A DNA stretch of 5,612 bases from an uncultured Haloferula sp. (lineage in GTDB: Bacteria; Verrucomicrobiota; Verrucomicrobiae; Verrucomicrobiales; Akkermansiaceae). The notes under the pieces are model-generated. The model was not told the origin of the DNA and searched no databases. It worked only from the letters and a program-made list of their open reading frames with translations. The stretch lies in the NCBI GenBank assembly GCA_946885645.1, contig CAMPGU010000272.1, forward strand, positions 1 through 5,612, in the 5' to 3' direction. Below are positions 1-5,612 of this stretch, in pieces; position 1 is the stretch's first letter; every line of letters starts with the position of its first letter. The translations under genes were made by a program, and so were the position numbers.

Positions 1-76
1 GCTCGACGACGGTGAACCCGCCGAGGGCGGTGCCGGCCGCCAGGATTGCGAGCGGGGCGACGAGTTTGCAGGGCAT
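1..76 (-). CDS. N-terminus of a predicted exported or membrane-anchored protein (partial, runs off left edge)
   Basis: Read on the minus strand, an ATG at 76-74 opens a frame that stays open to the window edge, giving 25 residues that begin MPCKLVAPLAILAAGTALGG. A short basic start (K4) followed by a hydrophobic Ala/Leu/Gly stretch (about residues 5-20) is what a Sec signal peptide or N-terminal anchor looks like. C3 comes before the hydrophobic core, so it is not a lipobox cysteine. The start is 58 bp beyond the stop of the DUF1501 gene on the same strand, which suggests co-transcription. No clear Shine-Dalgarno sequence precedes it. The function cannot be told from this fragment. The existence of the gene is an inference from the signal-like peptide, the open frame and the spacing. 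Confidence 0.55.
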   Translation of the reverse strand, partial: MPCKLVAPLAILAAGTALGGFTVVE

Positions 77-111
77 GTGAACGGCTGGAATGGGTTCGGG
101 CGTTGGGTCTC

Positions 112-128
112 CCGCACCGGAGGTGCGG
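112..128. repeat. Small perfect hairpin between DUF1501 gene and next gene
   Basis: Seven-base arms (CCGCACC at 112-118 and GGTGCGG at 122-128) flank a three-base loop. It lies in the 58-bp gap between the DUF1501 stop and the next minus-strand start. No T-run follows on either strand, so it is not a typical intrinsic terminator. It could be an intercistronic stem affecting mRNA stability, or chance in GC-rich DNA. Confidence 0.35.
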
Positions 129-134
129 ATGGCT

Positions 135-1466
135 TCAGGCTCTCTTCGCCAGCAGGGAATCCAGCACCTGCCCGCCGTCCACGATCTCGATCGGGCGTCC
201 GCCGGGTGCCATGAGTTCCTTGTCGCTGGTGATGCCGATCTGGTTGTAGATCGTGGTGGAGAGGTCCTCCACGGTCACGCCGTCCGTATCCACGCCGCCG
301 CCGAGGGCGTCGGAGGAGCCGTGAACGTAGCCTTGCTTGAAGCCGCCGCCCGCCATCATCACGGAGAAGACGCTCGGCCAGTGATCGCGCCCGCCGGTGG
401 GGTTGATCTTCGGCGTGCGGCCGAATTCGGAAGTCACCATGACGAGGGTGGACTCCAGCATTCCGCGGCGTTCGAGGTCGCGGATCAACGTGGCGATCGC
501 CTTGTCCACCGGCGGCAGTTCGCGCTCGATGGCACCCTTGATGTTGTCGTGGTGATCCCAGCCGCCGACCGTGAGCGAGACGAAACGCGTGCCGGCCTCG
601 ATCAGGCGCCGCGCCAGCAGCATGCGCTGGCCGGCGGGATTGCGGCCGTACTCGTCCTTCAGCGCGTCCGGCTCGGCTTTCATGTTGAAGGCCTCGCGCG
701 CTTTCTCCGAGGAGATCAGCTTGTAGGCATGCTGGTAGAAGGCATCCATTGCGTCGATCGCGTCGGACTTTTCCAGCGCGCGGAAATGGGAATCCACCGT
801 CTCCAGCAGGGAGCGGCGGCGCGAGAAGCGGAATTCGTCGCAGCCGTTCGGCAGGTTCAGGTCGCGCACCTGGAAGTTTCCCTGGGCCGGGTCGGAGCCC
901 AGCGCGAAAGGCCCGTAGGCGGAGGAGAGATAGCCGGAGCCGGCGAATTCATTCGGCACGGAGGGCACGCACACGTAAGGCGGCAGATTGTTCTTCGATC
1001 CCATCTCGTGGGAGATCACGGAACCGTAGGAAGGATACTCCAGCGCAGGGGAGGGGCGGTAGCCGGTGAACATGTTATGGGTGCCGCGCTCGTGGGCGGC
1101 TTCGCCATGGGACATGGAGCGGATGATCGTGAGCTTGTCGGCCAGACCCGCCAGATCCTTCAATTTCTCGCCGAACTGAACGCCGGGGATCTTCGTGTCG
1201 ATCGCGCCGAAAGGGCCGCGGTATTCCGCCGGCGCATAGGGCTTCGGATCGAAGGATTCCTGGTGGGCGATCCCGCCGGGCAGGAAGATGTGGATGATCC
1301 CTTGGGCCACGCCCTCGCGCGTCGCGTAGAACTTCTGCGCGCCGCGGGCCCTCTGCGCCAGGAACTGCGGGAGCGTCAGCCCCAGCCCGCCCAACAGGCC
1401 GACGTGGAGGAATTCGCGGCGGGACGTGTAGCGATCGAGCGGATTTCCGGGGCAGATCGGTTTCAT
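135..1466 (-). CDS. DUF1501 family exported protein with Tat signal (alkaline-phosphatase-like fold)
   Basis: A 443-residue protein that I recognise as DUF1501 (Pfam PF07394), a family abundant in Planctomycetes and Verrucomicrobia and placed in the alkaline phosphatase/sulfatase-like superfamily. Its biochemical activity is not established. The N-terminus carries a twin-arginine leader, S15-R16-R17-E18-F19-L20, followed by a Gly/Leu hydrophobic stretch to about residue 36, with cleavage plausible near residues 40-43. This points to folded export to the periplasm. Family landmarks are an N-terminal IFLPGG segment (60-65) followed by F72-D73-P74-K75, GGWDHHDN (301-308), SEFGRTP (346-352) and GRDHWP (359-364); the Asp and His residues in these are candidate metal or catalytic ligands. 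The length is typical and both ends look intact. The start is the ATG at 1466, where the Tat motif sits 14 residues in, as expected; no Shine-Dalgarno sequence is seen. In relatives this gene usually sits beside DUF1549/DUF1553 cytochrome-type genes. Here the upstream neighbour is instead a divergent kinase-like gene. Confidence 0.93.
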   Translation of the reverse strand: MKPICPGNPLDRYTSRREFLHVGLLGGLGLTLPQFLAQRARGAQKFYATREGVAQGIIHIFLPGGIAHQESFDPKPYAPAEYRGPFGAIDTKIPGVQFGEKLKDLAGLADKLTIIRSMSHGEAAHERGTHNMFTGYRPSPALEYPSYGSVISHEMGSKNNLPPYVCVPSVPNEFAGSGYLSSAYGPFALGSDPAQGNFQVRDLNLPNGCDEFRFSRRRSLLETVDSHFRALEKSDAIDAMDAFYQHAYKLISSEKAREAFNMKAEPDALKDEYGRNPAGQRMLLARRLIEAGTRFVSLTVGGWDHHDNIKGAIERELPPVDKAIATLIRDLERRGMLESTLVMVTSEFGRTPKINPTGGRDHWPSVFSVMMAGGGFKQGYVHGSSDALGGGVDTDGVTVEDLSTTIYNQIGITSDKELMAPGGRPIEIVDGGQVLDSLLAKRA

Positions 1467-1592
1467 GGGCGGAAGGAAGATATCAAGCGGGCAATACGCC
1501 GGAATGCTTGAGCTTTATTTCACCGCCGCGAAACGAATTGAGAATAAAAATGGGGGGTTGGCGAAGCCGGGGCATTGTAGCAGCCTGCTGGC
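1467..1592. promoter_or_regulatory. Divergent intergenic region, presumed to hold both promoters
   Basis: These 126 bp separate the starts of the DUF1501 gene (minus) and the kinase-like gene (plus), so promoters for both must lie here or inside the genes. Positions about 1508-1556 are clearly more AT-rich than the surroundings and include an A-run at 1546-1550 followed by a G-run at 1552-1557. I could not fit a convincing -35/-10 pair with 16-18 bp spacing on either strand, so no promoter is placed exactly. Neither start has a recognisable Shine-Dalgarno sequence. An in-frame TAG at 1578-1580 bounds the kinase-like gene on the 5' side. Confidence 0.5.
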
Positions 1593-4115
1593 ATGCAGCC
1601 CCCCGATGTCCGTGAACTGGAGGTTTCCGGCCTCATAGGCACCGGCGCTTGCGGGAAGGTATACCGTGCCCGCGACGCCGCCGGGCGCGACGTGGCCGTG
1701 AAGGTTTTCGACCCCGCCGCGGTCAATCGCGCGCTGCTGGAAGAGGCGTCCGCGCGGTTGGAGGAAAGCACCTGGCCGACCGAAGCGGTGACGGAATACT
1801 CGGCCGATTACAGCGGGAAGCAGCTCGTCCGCGTCTCCGCGCTCCATGCGGACGAGTCCGGCGGCGTCTGGACGCCCCGCTCGCTCCAGCACCGCCTCGA
1901 CCGTTTTCCGGGGGAGCAATCCTGGCCGGTGGTGCTGGAAATCCTCACCGCGCTGGCGAGCCTTCACGACCGCCGGGTCGCGCACGGGAACTTGAAGCCC
2001 GGCAATGTGTTTTTCGACGAGGACGGGCGCGTCCGGCTGACCGATTGGGCCCTGGGGAACATGCCGGGCGTCGCGACGCTCGAATACACGGATGCGGTGC
2101 TGTACCAACCGCCGGGCCAGCTCCGGGAGCCGGAAGGATTCCTCCGGGAAAAGGGCTACCGTTGGGATGTCTTTGCCTTCGGCGTGCTGGCCTTCCGCCT
2201 TCTCACGGGGGCCTTCCCGCGCTGCACCGCCACCTTCGATCAAGTAGCGCCGGAGCCGGGCAAAACCCGCCGCGAGGGCATCGCGGCGAACCTGAAGCGG
2301 ATCGCGAAATCGGTGGAGTCGGAGCCCGCCGTGTCGTGGCCCGATTCCCCTGCGACCCCGCTGGAAAGGGCCTACCGCGGCATCCTCGACCGCTGCCTTT
2401 CGCTCGATCACGCCGCACGCCCGGCCAATGCCGGGGAGGCCCTGCAGCTCTTTCACGCCGCGGACAAGGAGCTGGCCCACGAACAGCAGCGCGACTCGAT
2501 TCTCGACCAGCAGCGCCACGCCCGCCGTAGCGCCTGGCGCGCGAACGTGGCGGCGGGAGTACTGGCAGGCGGGGTCGTCATCCTCTCCGTCCTGTGGCAG
2601 ACGAAGAAGACGGCGGTGGTCTCCGAAGAGACCGGCCGGAAGACGGAGGTGGATCAATTGCAGGCAGCTCTGGACAGCTCGCGGGCCGAGCGCACGGCTC
2701 TCATGGCCAAGATCGAGGAGGAGCGGAAGACCCTCCAGTACGACAAGGACATGTGGCTCGCCCGCCTGGAGACCTCGCGGTCGATCGGCGATCACCTTTT
2801 CGCCTGGGCCATGGAAAAGGGCAACCGCCGCCTGCCGCCGCTCGATGGCCGCGAACGGCGCCTGGAGCGGCTGGAGCGCTATTTCCAGGACTTCATCACC
2901 CGCACGGAAATGGTCGCCGCGCTGAAGGAGGAGCGGGCCCGCGCGCGGCTGCAGCTTGCCGAGATCACGCTGGCCAAGGGCGATCCGAAAGCCGCCGCCC
3001 GGTGCCTGGAGGAAGCGCTGGTCTCCGCGGCGGATCTTCCCTCCGGGCCTGACCTGGAGCTGCGGCTGGCGACGGACCGGCTGCTGATGGCGCTGCTACT
3101 CCAGGAGCGCAACGACCCCGGTGCGGCCGCGGCCTTCGAGACCGCCCGCGAGGCGCTGGAAGCCGTGCCCCAGGCCGATGTGGACGGCGACCGCCTGCAG
3201 GAGCTTCTGGCCGTGCTGGGCTACCACGAATCCCGCCTGCTCGCGGCCCAAGGCAAGGACACCGAAGCTTTTGAAAAACTGCAGCAGTCCACCGAGGTGC
3301 TGAACCGCCTGGTCATCCAGCGGCCGGACGCCGCGGTGCTGCGCTCGGAGCTGGCCGAATGCTATCTTTCTTCCGCCACCATCCTCGACGGGATCGGCGA
3401 AATGGGTAGCGCCCGCGAGGCGCGCTCGCAGGCTTCGGAGGAATTGCTGGAGCTGCTCAAGAAAGAGCCGTCCAACCTCGAGCTCCGCCTCGACCTCGCC
3501 GGCTGCTACGGCGCGATGGCGGAGTCCGCGGCGCTCTCCGGCGATGTCGCCTCCATCGAATCGATGTCGAAGGCCGCCGGGAAGCTGCTGGAGGAGTACA
3601 TCGGCCAGCGCCCGGATAGCGCGGAGGCGCGCTCCCGCCTGGCGGCCGTCCGCAGCCTGATGTCCGGCGTGATGCGGGATCGCGGGGAGGCGGCGGAAGC
3701 CCTGCGCTTGATCGATGAAGCGATTCTTCTCGTGGAAGGCGTCGCCGTGGGGGAATCCGCCGATCCCGTGGCGAAGTACCGCCTCGCCCTGCTCCTGTGG
3801 GAGAAGGGCCGGCTCATGAGCATCGACCGGAAAATAGCCGAGGAAATCGAGTTGGAGACCCGCTCCGCGGACATGCTCCGCCGGCTGCTCAATAGCGATT
3901 ATGCACTCGTGCGCGGCGAGCAGGTGCGGCGCTCCCTCGGCTGCGTCCTCGCGGACATGGGCCATGCCGCCCAGAGGATGGAGAACCCGGATCTGGCCCG
4001 CTCCGCCTTCGGCGAGGCTGTGGAAGTCTGGTCCGCCCTCAACCGCGAGCGCCCCCACAACGAGGAGTATGAAGAAACCCTGGCCTGGTGCCAGAAGCGG
4101 CTGAAGGAGCTGTGA
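1593..4115 (+). CDS. Membrane-anchored kinase-fold protein with coiled coil and C-terminal TPR-like repeats; predicted pseudokinase
   Basis: An 840-residue protein with a bacterial Ser/Thr-kinase (Hanks-type, PknB-like) fold at about residues 9-290. Retained elements: glycine-rich loop G16-T-G-A-C-G21-K-V-Y; VAVK lysine K37; αC glutamate candidates E50/E51; K135 and N138 of the catalytic loop; D151 (the DFG aspartate position); D192 in DVFAFG; and R276 near the end of the domain. Altered elements: HRD is H131-G132-N133, so the catalytic aspartate is asparagine; DFG is D151-W-A; the APE position reads P173-P-G. Nucleotide binding is therefore possible, but ordinary phosphotransfer is doubtful. 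One membrane segment follows (about 319-335); Arg residues before it favour a cytoplasmic kinase domain. Next come a likely coiled coil (about 345-385) and an all-helical TPR-like region (about 440-835). The start is fixed by an in-frame TAG 15 bp upstream; no Shine-Dalgarno sequence is seen. Partners and signal are unknown. Confidence 0.92.
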   Translation: MQPPDVRELEVSGLIGTGACGKVYRARDAAGRDVAVKVFDPAAVNRALLEEASARLEESTWPTEAVTEYSADYSGKQLVRVSALHADESGGVWTPRSLQHRLDRFPGEQSWPVVLEILTALASLHDRRVAHGNLKPGNVFFDEDGRVRLTDWALGNMPGVATLEYTDAVLYQPPGQLREPEGFLREKGYRWDVFAFGVLAFRLLTGAFPRCTATFDQVAPEPGKTRREGIAANLKRIAKSVESEPAVSWPDSPATPLERAYRGILDRCLSLDHAARPANAGEALQLFHAADKELAHEQQRDSILDQQRHARRSAWRANVAAGVLAGGVVILSVLWQTKKTAVVSEETGRKTEVDQLQAALDSSRAERTALMAKIEEERKTLQYDKDMWLARLETSRSIGDHLFAWAMEKGNRRLPPLDGRERRLERLERYFQDFITRTEMVAALKEERARARLQLAEITLAKGDPKAAARCLEEALVSAADLPSGPDLELRLATDRLLMALLLQERNDPGAAAAFETAREALEAVPQADVDGDRLQELLAVLGYHESRLLAAQGKDTEAFEKLQQSTEVLNRLVIQRPDAAVLRSELAECYLSSATILDGIGEMGSAREARSQASEELLELLKKEPSNLELRLDLAGCYGAMAESAALSGDVASIESMSKAAGKLLEEYIGQRPDSAEARSRLAAVRSLMSGVMRDRGEAAEALRLIDEAILLVEGVAVGESADPVAKYRLALLLWEKGRLMSIDRKIAEEIELETRSADMLRRLLNSDYALVRGEQVRRSLGCVLADMGHAAQRMENPDLARSAFGEAVEVWSALNRERPHNEEYEETLAWCQKRLKEL

Positions 4116-4123
4116 GGCTGCCG

Positions 4124-4166
4124 GCGGCGCAGCCGTCCTTGGACCGCGGCAGCCTACCGCCGCTTT
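4124..4166 (+). repeat. Left arm of 43-bp inverted repeat
   Basis: Begins 8 bp after the stop codon of the kinase-like gene. Positions 4124-4154 are a perfect 31-base inverted match to 4386-4416, and the match continues inward to 4166 with mismatches only at 4156 and 4158, giving 41 of 43 bases. A small internal dyad, GTCC-TT-GGAC, lies at 4135-4144. It is either one end of a MITE-like element or one of two oppositely oriented copies of a dispersed intergenic repeat. Confidence 0.9.
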
Positions 4167-4172
4167 CGGCGA

Positions 4173-4188
4173 GGCCAGCCCGCTGGCC
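4173..4188. repeat. Short perfect palindrome inside the repeat element
   Basis: GGCCAGC at 4173-4179 and GCTGGCC at 4182-4188 are perfect complements around a 2-base centre (effectively a 4-base loop). It sits just inside the left 43-bp arm. It has no counterpart in the same form beside the right arm, so the inside of the element is not symmetric here. Confidence 0.55.
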
Positions 4189-4225
4189 GGGAAGGGCGGG
4201 AGCTGCTCCTGTAAACTCTCGATCC

Positions 4226-4316
4226 ACCGCGGAGTCACGGAGATCGCGGAGGAACACAAGGAGGCCCTTACCGAGCAAAACTCTGTGGCCCTCCGCGTCC
4301 TCCGCGCCTTTGCGGT
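4226..4316. repeat. Central 91-bp imperfect palindrome built from CGCGGAG-type units
   Basis: The left arm 4226-4252 and the right arm 4290-4316 match as inverted repeats at 21 of 27 positions, with a 37-base loop. The left arm is itself a tandem of roughly 9-10-base units (GCGGAG, ACGGAG, GCGGAG), and the right arm carries the complement (CTCCGCG repeated). I recall similar degenerate inverted repeats of the 'accgcggaggacgcggag' type being scattered between genes in many bacterial genomes, but I cannot confirm the family here. It would fold into a long hairpin in either transcript. Confidence 0.75.
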
Positions 4317-4325
4317 TCCAGCAGG

Positions 4326-4369
4326 GGGGGGCGAGTCATAACCCTTGCCCCCCGCGGCAGGCTGCGGGG
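4326..4369. repeat. GC-rich hairpins around an 8-G run
   Basis: A run of eight G (4324-4331) can pair with a C-run: GGGGGGC at 4326-4332 with GCCCCCC at 4347-4353, loop 14 bases. The overlapping segment 4350-4369 can instead form its own stem, CCCCGC (4350-4355) with GCGGGG (4364-4369), extended by inner pairs. The two stems share 4350-4353, so they are mutually exclusive. The G-run is also a likely site for sequencing or length variation. Confidence 0.45.
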
Positions 4370-4373
4370 AAGA

Positions 4374-4416
4374 AAAGCGGCAGCAGGCTGCCGCGGTCCA
4401 AGGACGGCTGCGCCGC
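4374..4416 (-). repeat. Right arm of 43-bp inverted repeat
   Basis: Inverted copy of 4124-4166 (41 of 43 bases). It overlaps its own compact hairpin, GCGGCAGC at 4377-4384 with GCTGCCGC at 4387-4394, separated by 2 bases. The arm ends 22 bp before the terminator stem. No clean target-site duplication is seen outside the two arms: the bases next to 4124 and 4416 differ, although a GCCG occurs near both ends (4120-4123 and 4419-4422). Confidence 0.9.
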
Positions 4417-4438
4417 TCGCCGGCCGGATGTGGACGCG

Positions 4439-4473
4439 AAAAAGCCGGACCCCTGGCGGAGTCCGGCTTTTTT
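4439..4473. terminator. Bidirectional intrinsic terminator between convergent genes
   Basis: GCCGGAC (4444-4450) pairs perfectly with GTCCGGC (4461-4467) around a 10-base loop. Five A before the stem (4439-4443) and six T after it (4468-4473) extend the stem and supply a T-run on both strands. It therefore suits both the plus-strand kinase-like gene, whose stop is 323 bp upstream, and the minus-strand gene, whose stop at 4496-4498 is only 22 bp away. The short distance to the minus-strand gene suggests that gene is its main client. Confidence 0.92.
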
Positions 4474-4495
4474 GTAGAACTGGGAGCGCGTCGGC

Positions 4496-5612
4496 TCAGC
4501 GCGTCTTGAAGTGGAGGGTGCTGCGGAGCTTGCCGCCTTCCATGCGCTCGAAGGCGGTGACGCTATCGAATTCCTCGAAGGCCGCGAGGCCCTTCTGGAT
4601 GCGGGGGATCTGCGTCTTGAATTCCTGGAACTTCTCAGGTCCGCCGACCATGGCCTCGCCGTGCTGTTCCAGCAGGGCGACCCACTCGCCGGTGAACTTC
4701 CGCAAGGTGTCGAAATCGAATTCCATCCACGCTCCCTTGCGGTCGCCGGCCGCACTGTCCGCGGAGGTCACCAGATCGAGGGCCTGGAGCTTCGAGGTCG
4801 AAGCGGCGAACCACTTGTCGCTGAGGGTGACGGAGGGGATGAAATCGTCATTCGTGAAAGGCAGGGCGAAGAACCAGGTGGTGAAACCGTCCTTTTCGGA
4901 GGACATCGGCTTCTGCATCGGGATTTCCTCTCCGGCGAGCTCGCTCACGGATTTGAAGATGTTCTTCAGGGAGCCGTCGAGTTTGGTCCAGGCTTCGCCC
5001 GCCTTCGCGCGGTCGGTCACCGGCGAGACAAGCGAGGCGCGGAAGAATTTCCCCTTGTCCGCCACTTCCTGGGGCACGCCCGGGAACTGGGGCATGGCAC
5101 CCTTCAAATCGACGACGAATGCCGTTTCCATGCCGAGGCTTTCACCTGCCGTGCCGAGCGCGTCGAAGACGCCGATGGTGTCCGCGCGGAACTTCTCGTT
5201 GAAGAGGGCGAAGCCCTGCTTGAACTTCGTAAACTCGTCCGACTCGATCTCGAGCCCGGCGACCTTTTCCGCCATGGCGTAGGCGGTTTCCACGATCACC
5301 TCGCCGTATTCGCCGGCGCGCTTGGAGTATTCCTTGTCAGCCACCCAGTTCGCGAAAATCAGGGTGTCTTCCTTGCTGCCGAGATTCGCCAACTGATGGG
5401 CGGAGGCATGATCGATCGCACCGTAATCGTTGCCGCCGAAGGTCTCGAACTTCACGCCTTCTTCCAGCACGGCCAGACCGCCCAGCGTGTCCGACTTCGT
5501 CAGCGCCATCACGGCGTCTTCCTTCTCGGCGACCATGTCGAGCAGGGCGACCAGCTCCCGCGTGTCGCCGAAAACGTCCGTCCCCGACAGGCCGTCCCGC
5601 ACGCCCTGTGCC
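4496..5612 (-). CDS. Hypothetical protein, C-terminal part (5' end beyond window)
   Basis: The frame is open from the window edge to a TGA at 4496-4498, about 371 visible residues. The first in-window start candidate is a GTG at 5602, but codons for Ala-Gln-Gly precede it in frame at the edge, so it is probably an internal valine and the true start lies outside. I do not recognise the family. The visible part has no cysteine, is acidic with many aromatic residues, and alternates helix-like stretches with β-like ones (for example ETAFVVDLKG, TWFFALPF and the C-terminal RSTLHFKTR). The lack of cysteine and the adjacent exported-protein genes are compatible with a periplasmic or secreted protein, but the signal peptide region is not visible. 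It converges with the kinase-like gene and ends 22 bp before the shared terminator. A long open antisense frame (4428-5282) is treated as a shadow. Confidence 0.85.
   Translation of the reverse strand, partial: AQGVRDGLSGTDVFGDTRELVALLDMVAEKEDAVMALTKSDTLGGLAVLEEGVKFETFGGNDYGAIDHASAHQLANLGSKEDTLIFANWVADKEYSKRAGEYGEVIVETAYAMAEKVAGLEIESDEFTKFKQGFALFNEKFRADTIGVFDALGTAGESLGMETAFVVDLKGAMPQFPGVPQEVADKGKFFRASLVSPVTDRAKAGEAWTKLDGSLKNIFKSVSELAGEEIPMQKPMSSEKDGFTTWFFALPFTNDDFIPSVTLSDKWFAASTSKLQALDLVTSADSAAGDRKGAWMEFDFDTLRKFTGEWVALLEQHGEAMVGGPEKFQEFKTQIPRIQKGLAAFEEFDSVTAFERMEGGKLRSTLHFKTR

Larger units (their letters stand above)
4116..4495. other. 380-bp intergenic region made largely of inverted repeats plus a terminator
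   Basis: This gap lies between two convergent genes. The short open frames across it are repeat-derived: both outer arms translate to the same Ser-Leu-Asp-Arg-Gly-Ser-containing peptide in opposite directions, which is what an inverted repeat gives and not evidence of a gene. It contains a 293-bp element with 43-bp inverted ends (4124-4416), a central imperfect palindrome (4226-4316), several short GC-rich hairpins (4173-4188, 4326-4353, 4350-4369, 4377-4394) and an intrinsic terminator (4439-4473). No tRNA-like or rRNA-like sequence is apparent. Confidence 0.8.

Noticed and set aside
90..1511. Plus-strand open frame of 473 codons, longer than the DUF1501 gene it overlaps
   Set aside because: Its translation is rich in His, Arg, Gly and Ala without domain features, and it lies antisense to a protein with clear family motifs and a Tat leader. 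Long antisense frames are expected in such GC-rich DNA.
1505..1560. Possible sigma-70 promoter elements in the AT-rich stretch (TTGAGA at 1538-1543; TAAAAA at 1545-1550)
   Set aside because: No matching -35 or -10 partner at 16-18 bp spacing on either strand, so no exact promoter is called.
1579..1589. Small dyad AGCAG-C-CTGCT just before the kinase-like start codon, considered as an operator or RNA stem
   Set aside because: Five-base arms with a single-base centre are too short to separate from chance in this composition.
1515..2795. Minus-strand open frame of 426 codons antisense to the kinase-like domain
   Set aside because: It is antisense to a frame with ordered kinase landmarks and covers the whole divergent promoter region's right half; its composition is Arg/Gly/Ala-biased with no recognisable motif.
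3096..4259. Minus-strand open frame of 387 codons antisense to the repeat domain of the kinase-like gene
   Set aside because: It is the mirror of a helical, Leu/Ala/Glu-rich coding sequence, extends into non-coding repeats, and has no domain-like features.
4120..4422. GCCG near both ends of the 293-bp element as a target-site duplication
   Set aside because: The two copies are not both flush with the arm ends, and a 4-base GC word is common here by chance.
4088..4477. Short open frames across the intergenic repeats (for example plus 4088-4477, minus 4336-4755)
   Set aside because: They share the same peptides in both directions because of the inverted repeat, and they run through a terminator stem; they are not genes.
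4428..5282. Plus-strand open frame of 284 codons antisense to the right-hand gene
   Set aside because: It would start inside the terminator region and is Ser/Arg/Pro-rich, as expected for a shadow of the minus-strand coding sequence.

Overview
This 5.6 kb window is GC-rich bacterial DNA, most likely from the Planctomycetes-Verrucomicrobia-Chlamydiae superphylum. A Verrucomicrobiaceae-type genome (Luteolibacter/Haloferula-like) is my best guess. The placement rests on a DUF1501 protein with a twin-arginine leader of the style common in that group, a large kinase-like/TPR membrane protein, and the absence of clear Shine-Dalgarno sequences before the readable starts. It is inferred from gene content, not from a marker gene.

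Layout, left to right. (1) Positions 1-76, minus strand: the first 25 codons of a protein beginning with a signal peptide or membrane anchor. (2) 135-1466, minus: a complete DUF1501 protein with a Tat leader. It lies 58 bp upstream of gene 1 and probably shares its transcript. (3) 1467-1592: a divergent intergenic region with an AT-rich core. (4) 1593-4115, plus: an 840-residue protein with a kinase-fold domain, one membrane segment, a coiled coil and a C-terminal helical-repeat domain. Its catalytic motifs are altered (HRD to HGN, DFG to DWA, APE to PPG), so it is a predicted pseudokinase. (5) 4116-4495: a 380-bp intergenic region full of nested inverted repeats. It holds a 293-bp unit with 43-bp inverted ends around a 91-bp imperfect palindrome, followed by a strong bidirectional terminator. 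(6) 4496-5612, minus: the C-terminal part of a cysteine-free protein of unknown function that runs off the right edge.

The genes do not form an obvious single pathway. DUF1501 and the partial gene look like one exported-protein operon, and the pseudokinase is transcribed divergently from them. The pseudokinase and the right-hand gene converge on the shared terminator. The points most worth a second look are the predicted pseudokinase with its roughly 48-residue C-terminal repeat, and the MITE-like or REP-like nested repeat at 4124-4416. No RNA genes, CRISPR array or transposase are visible.
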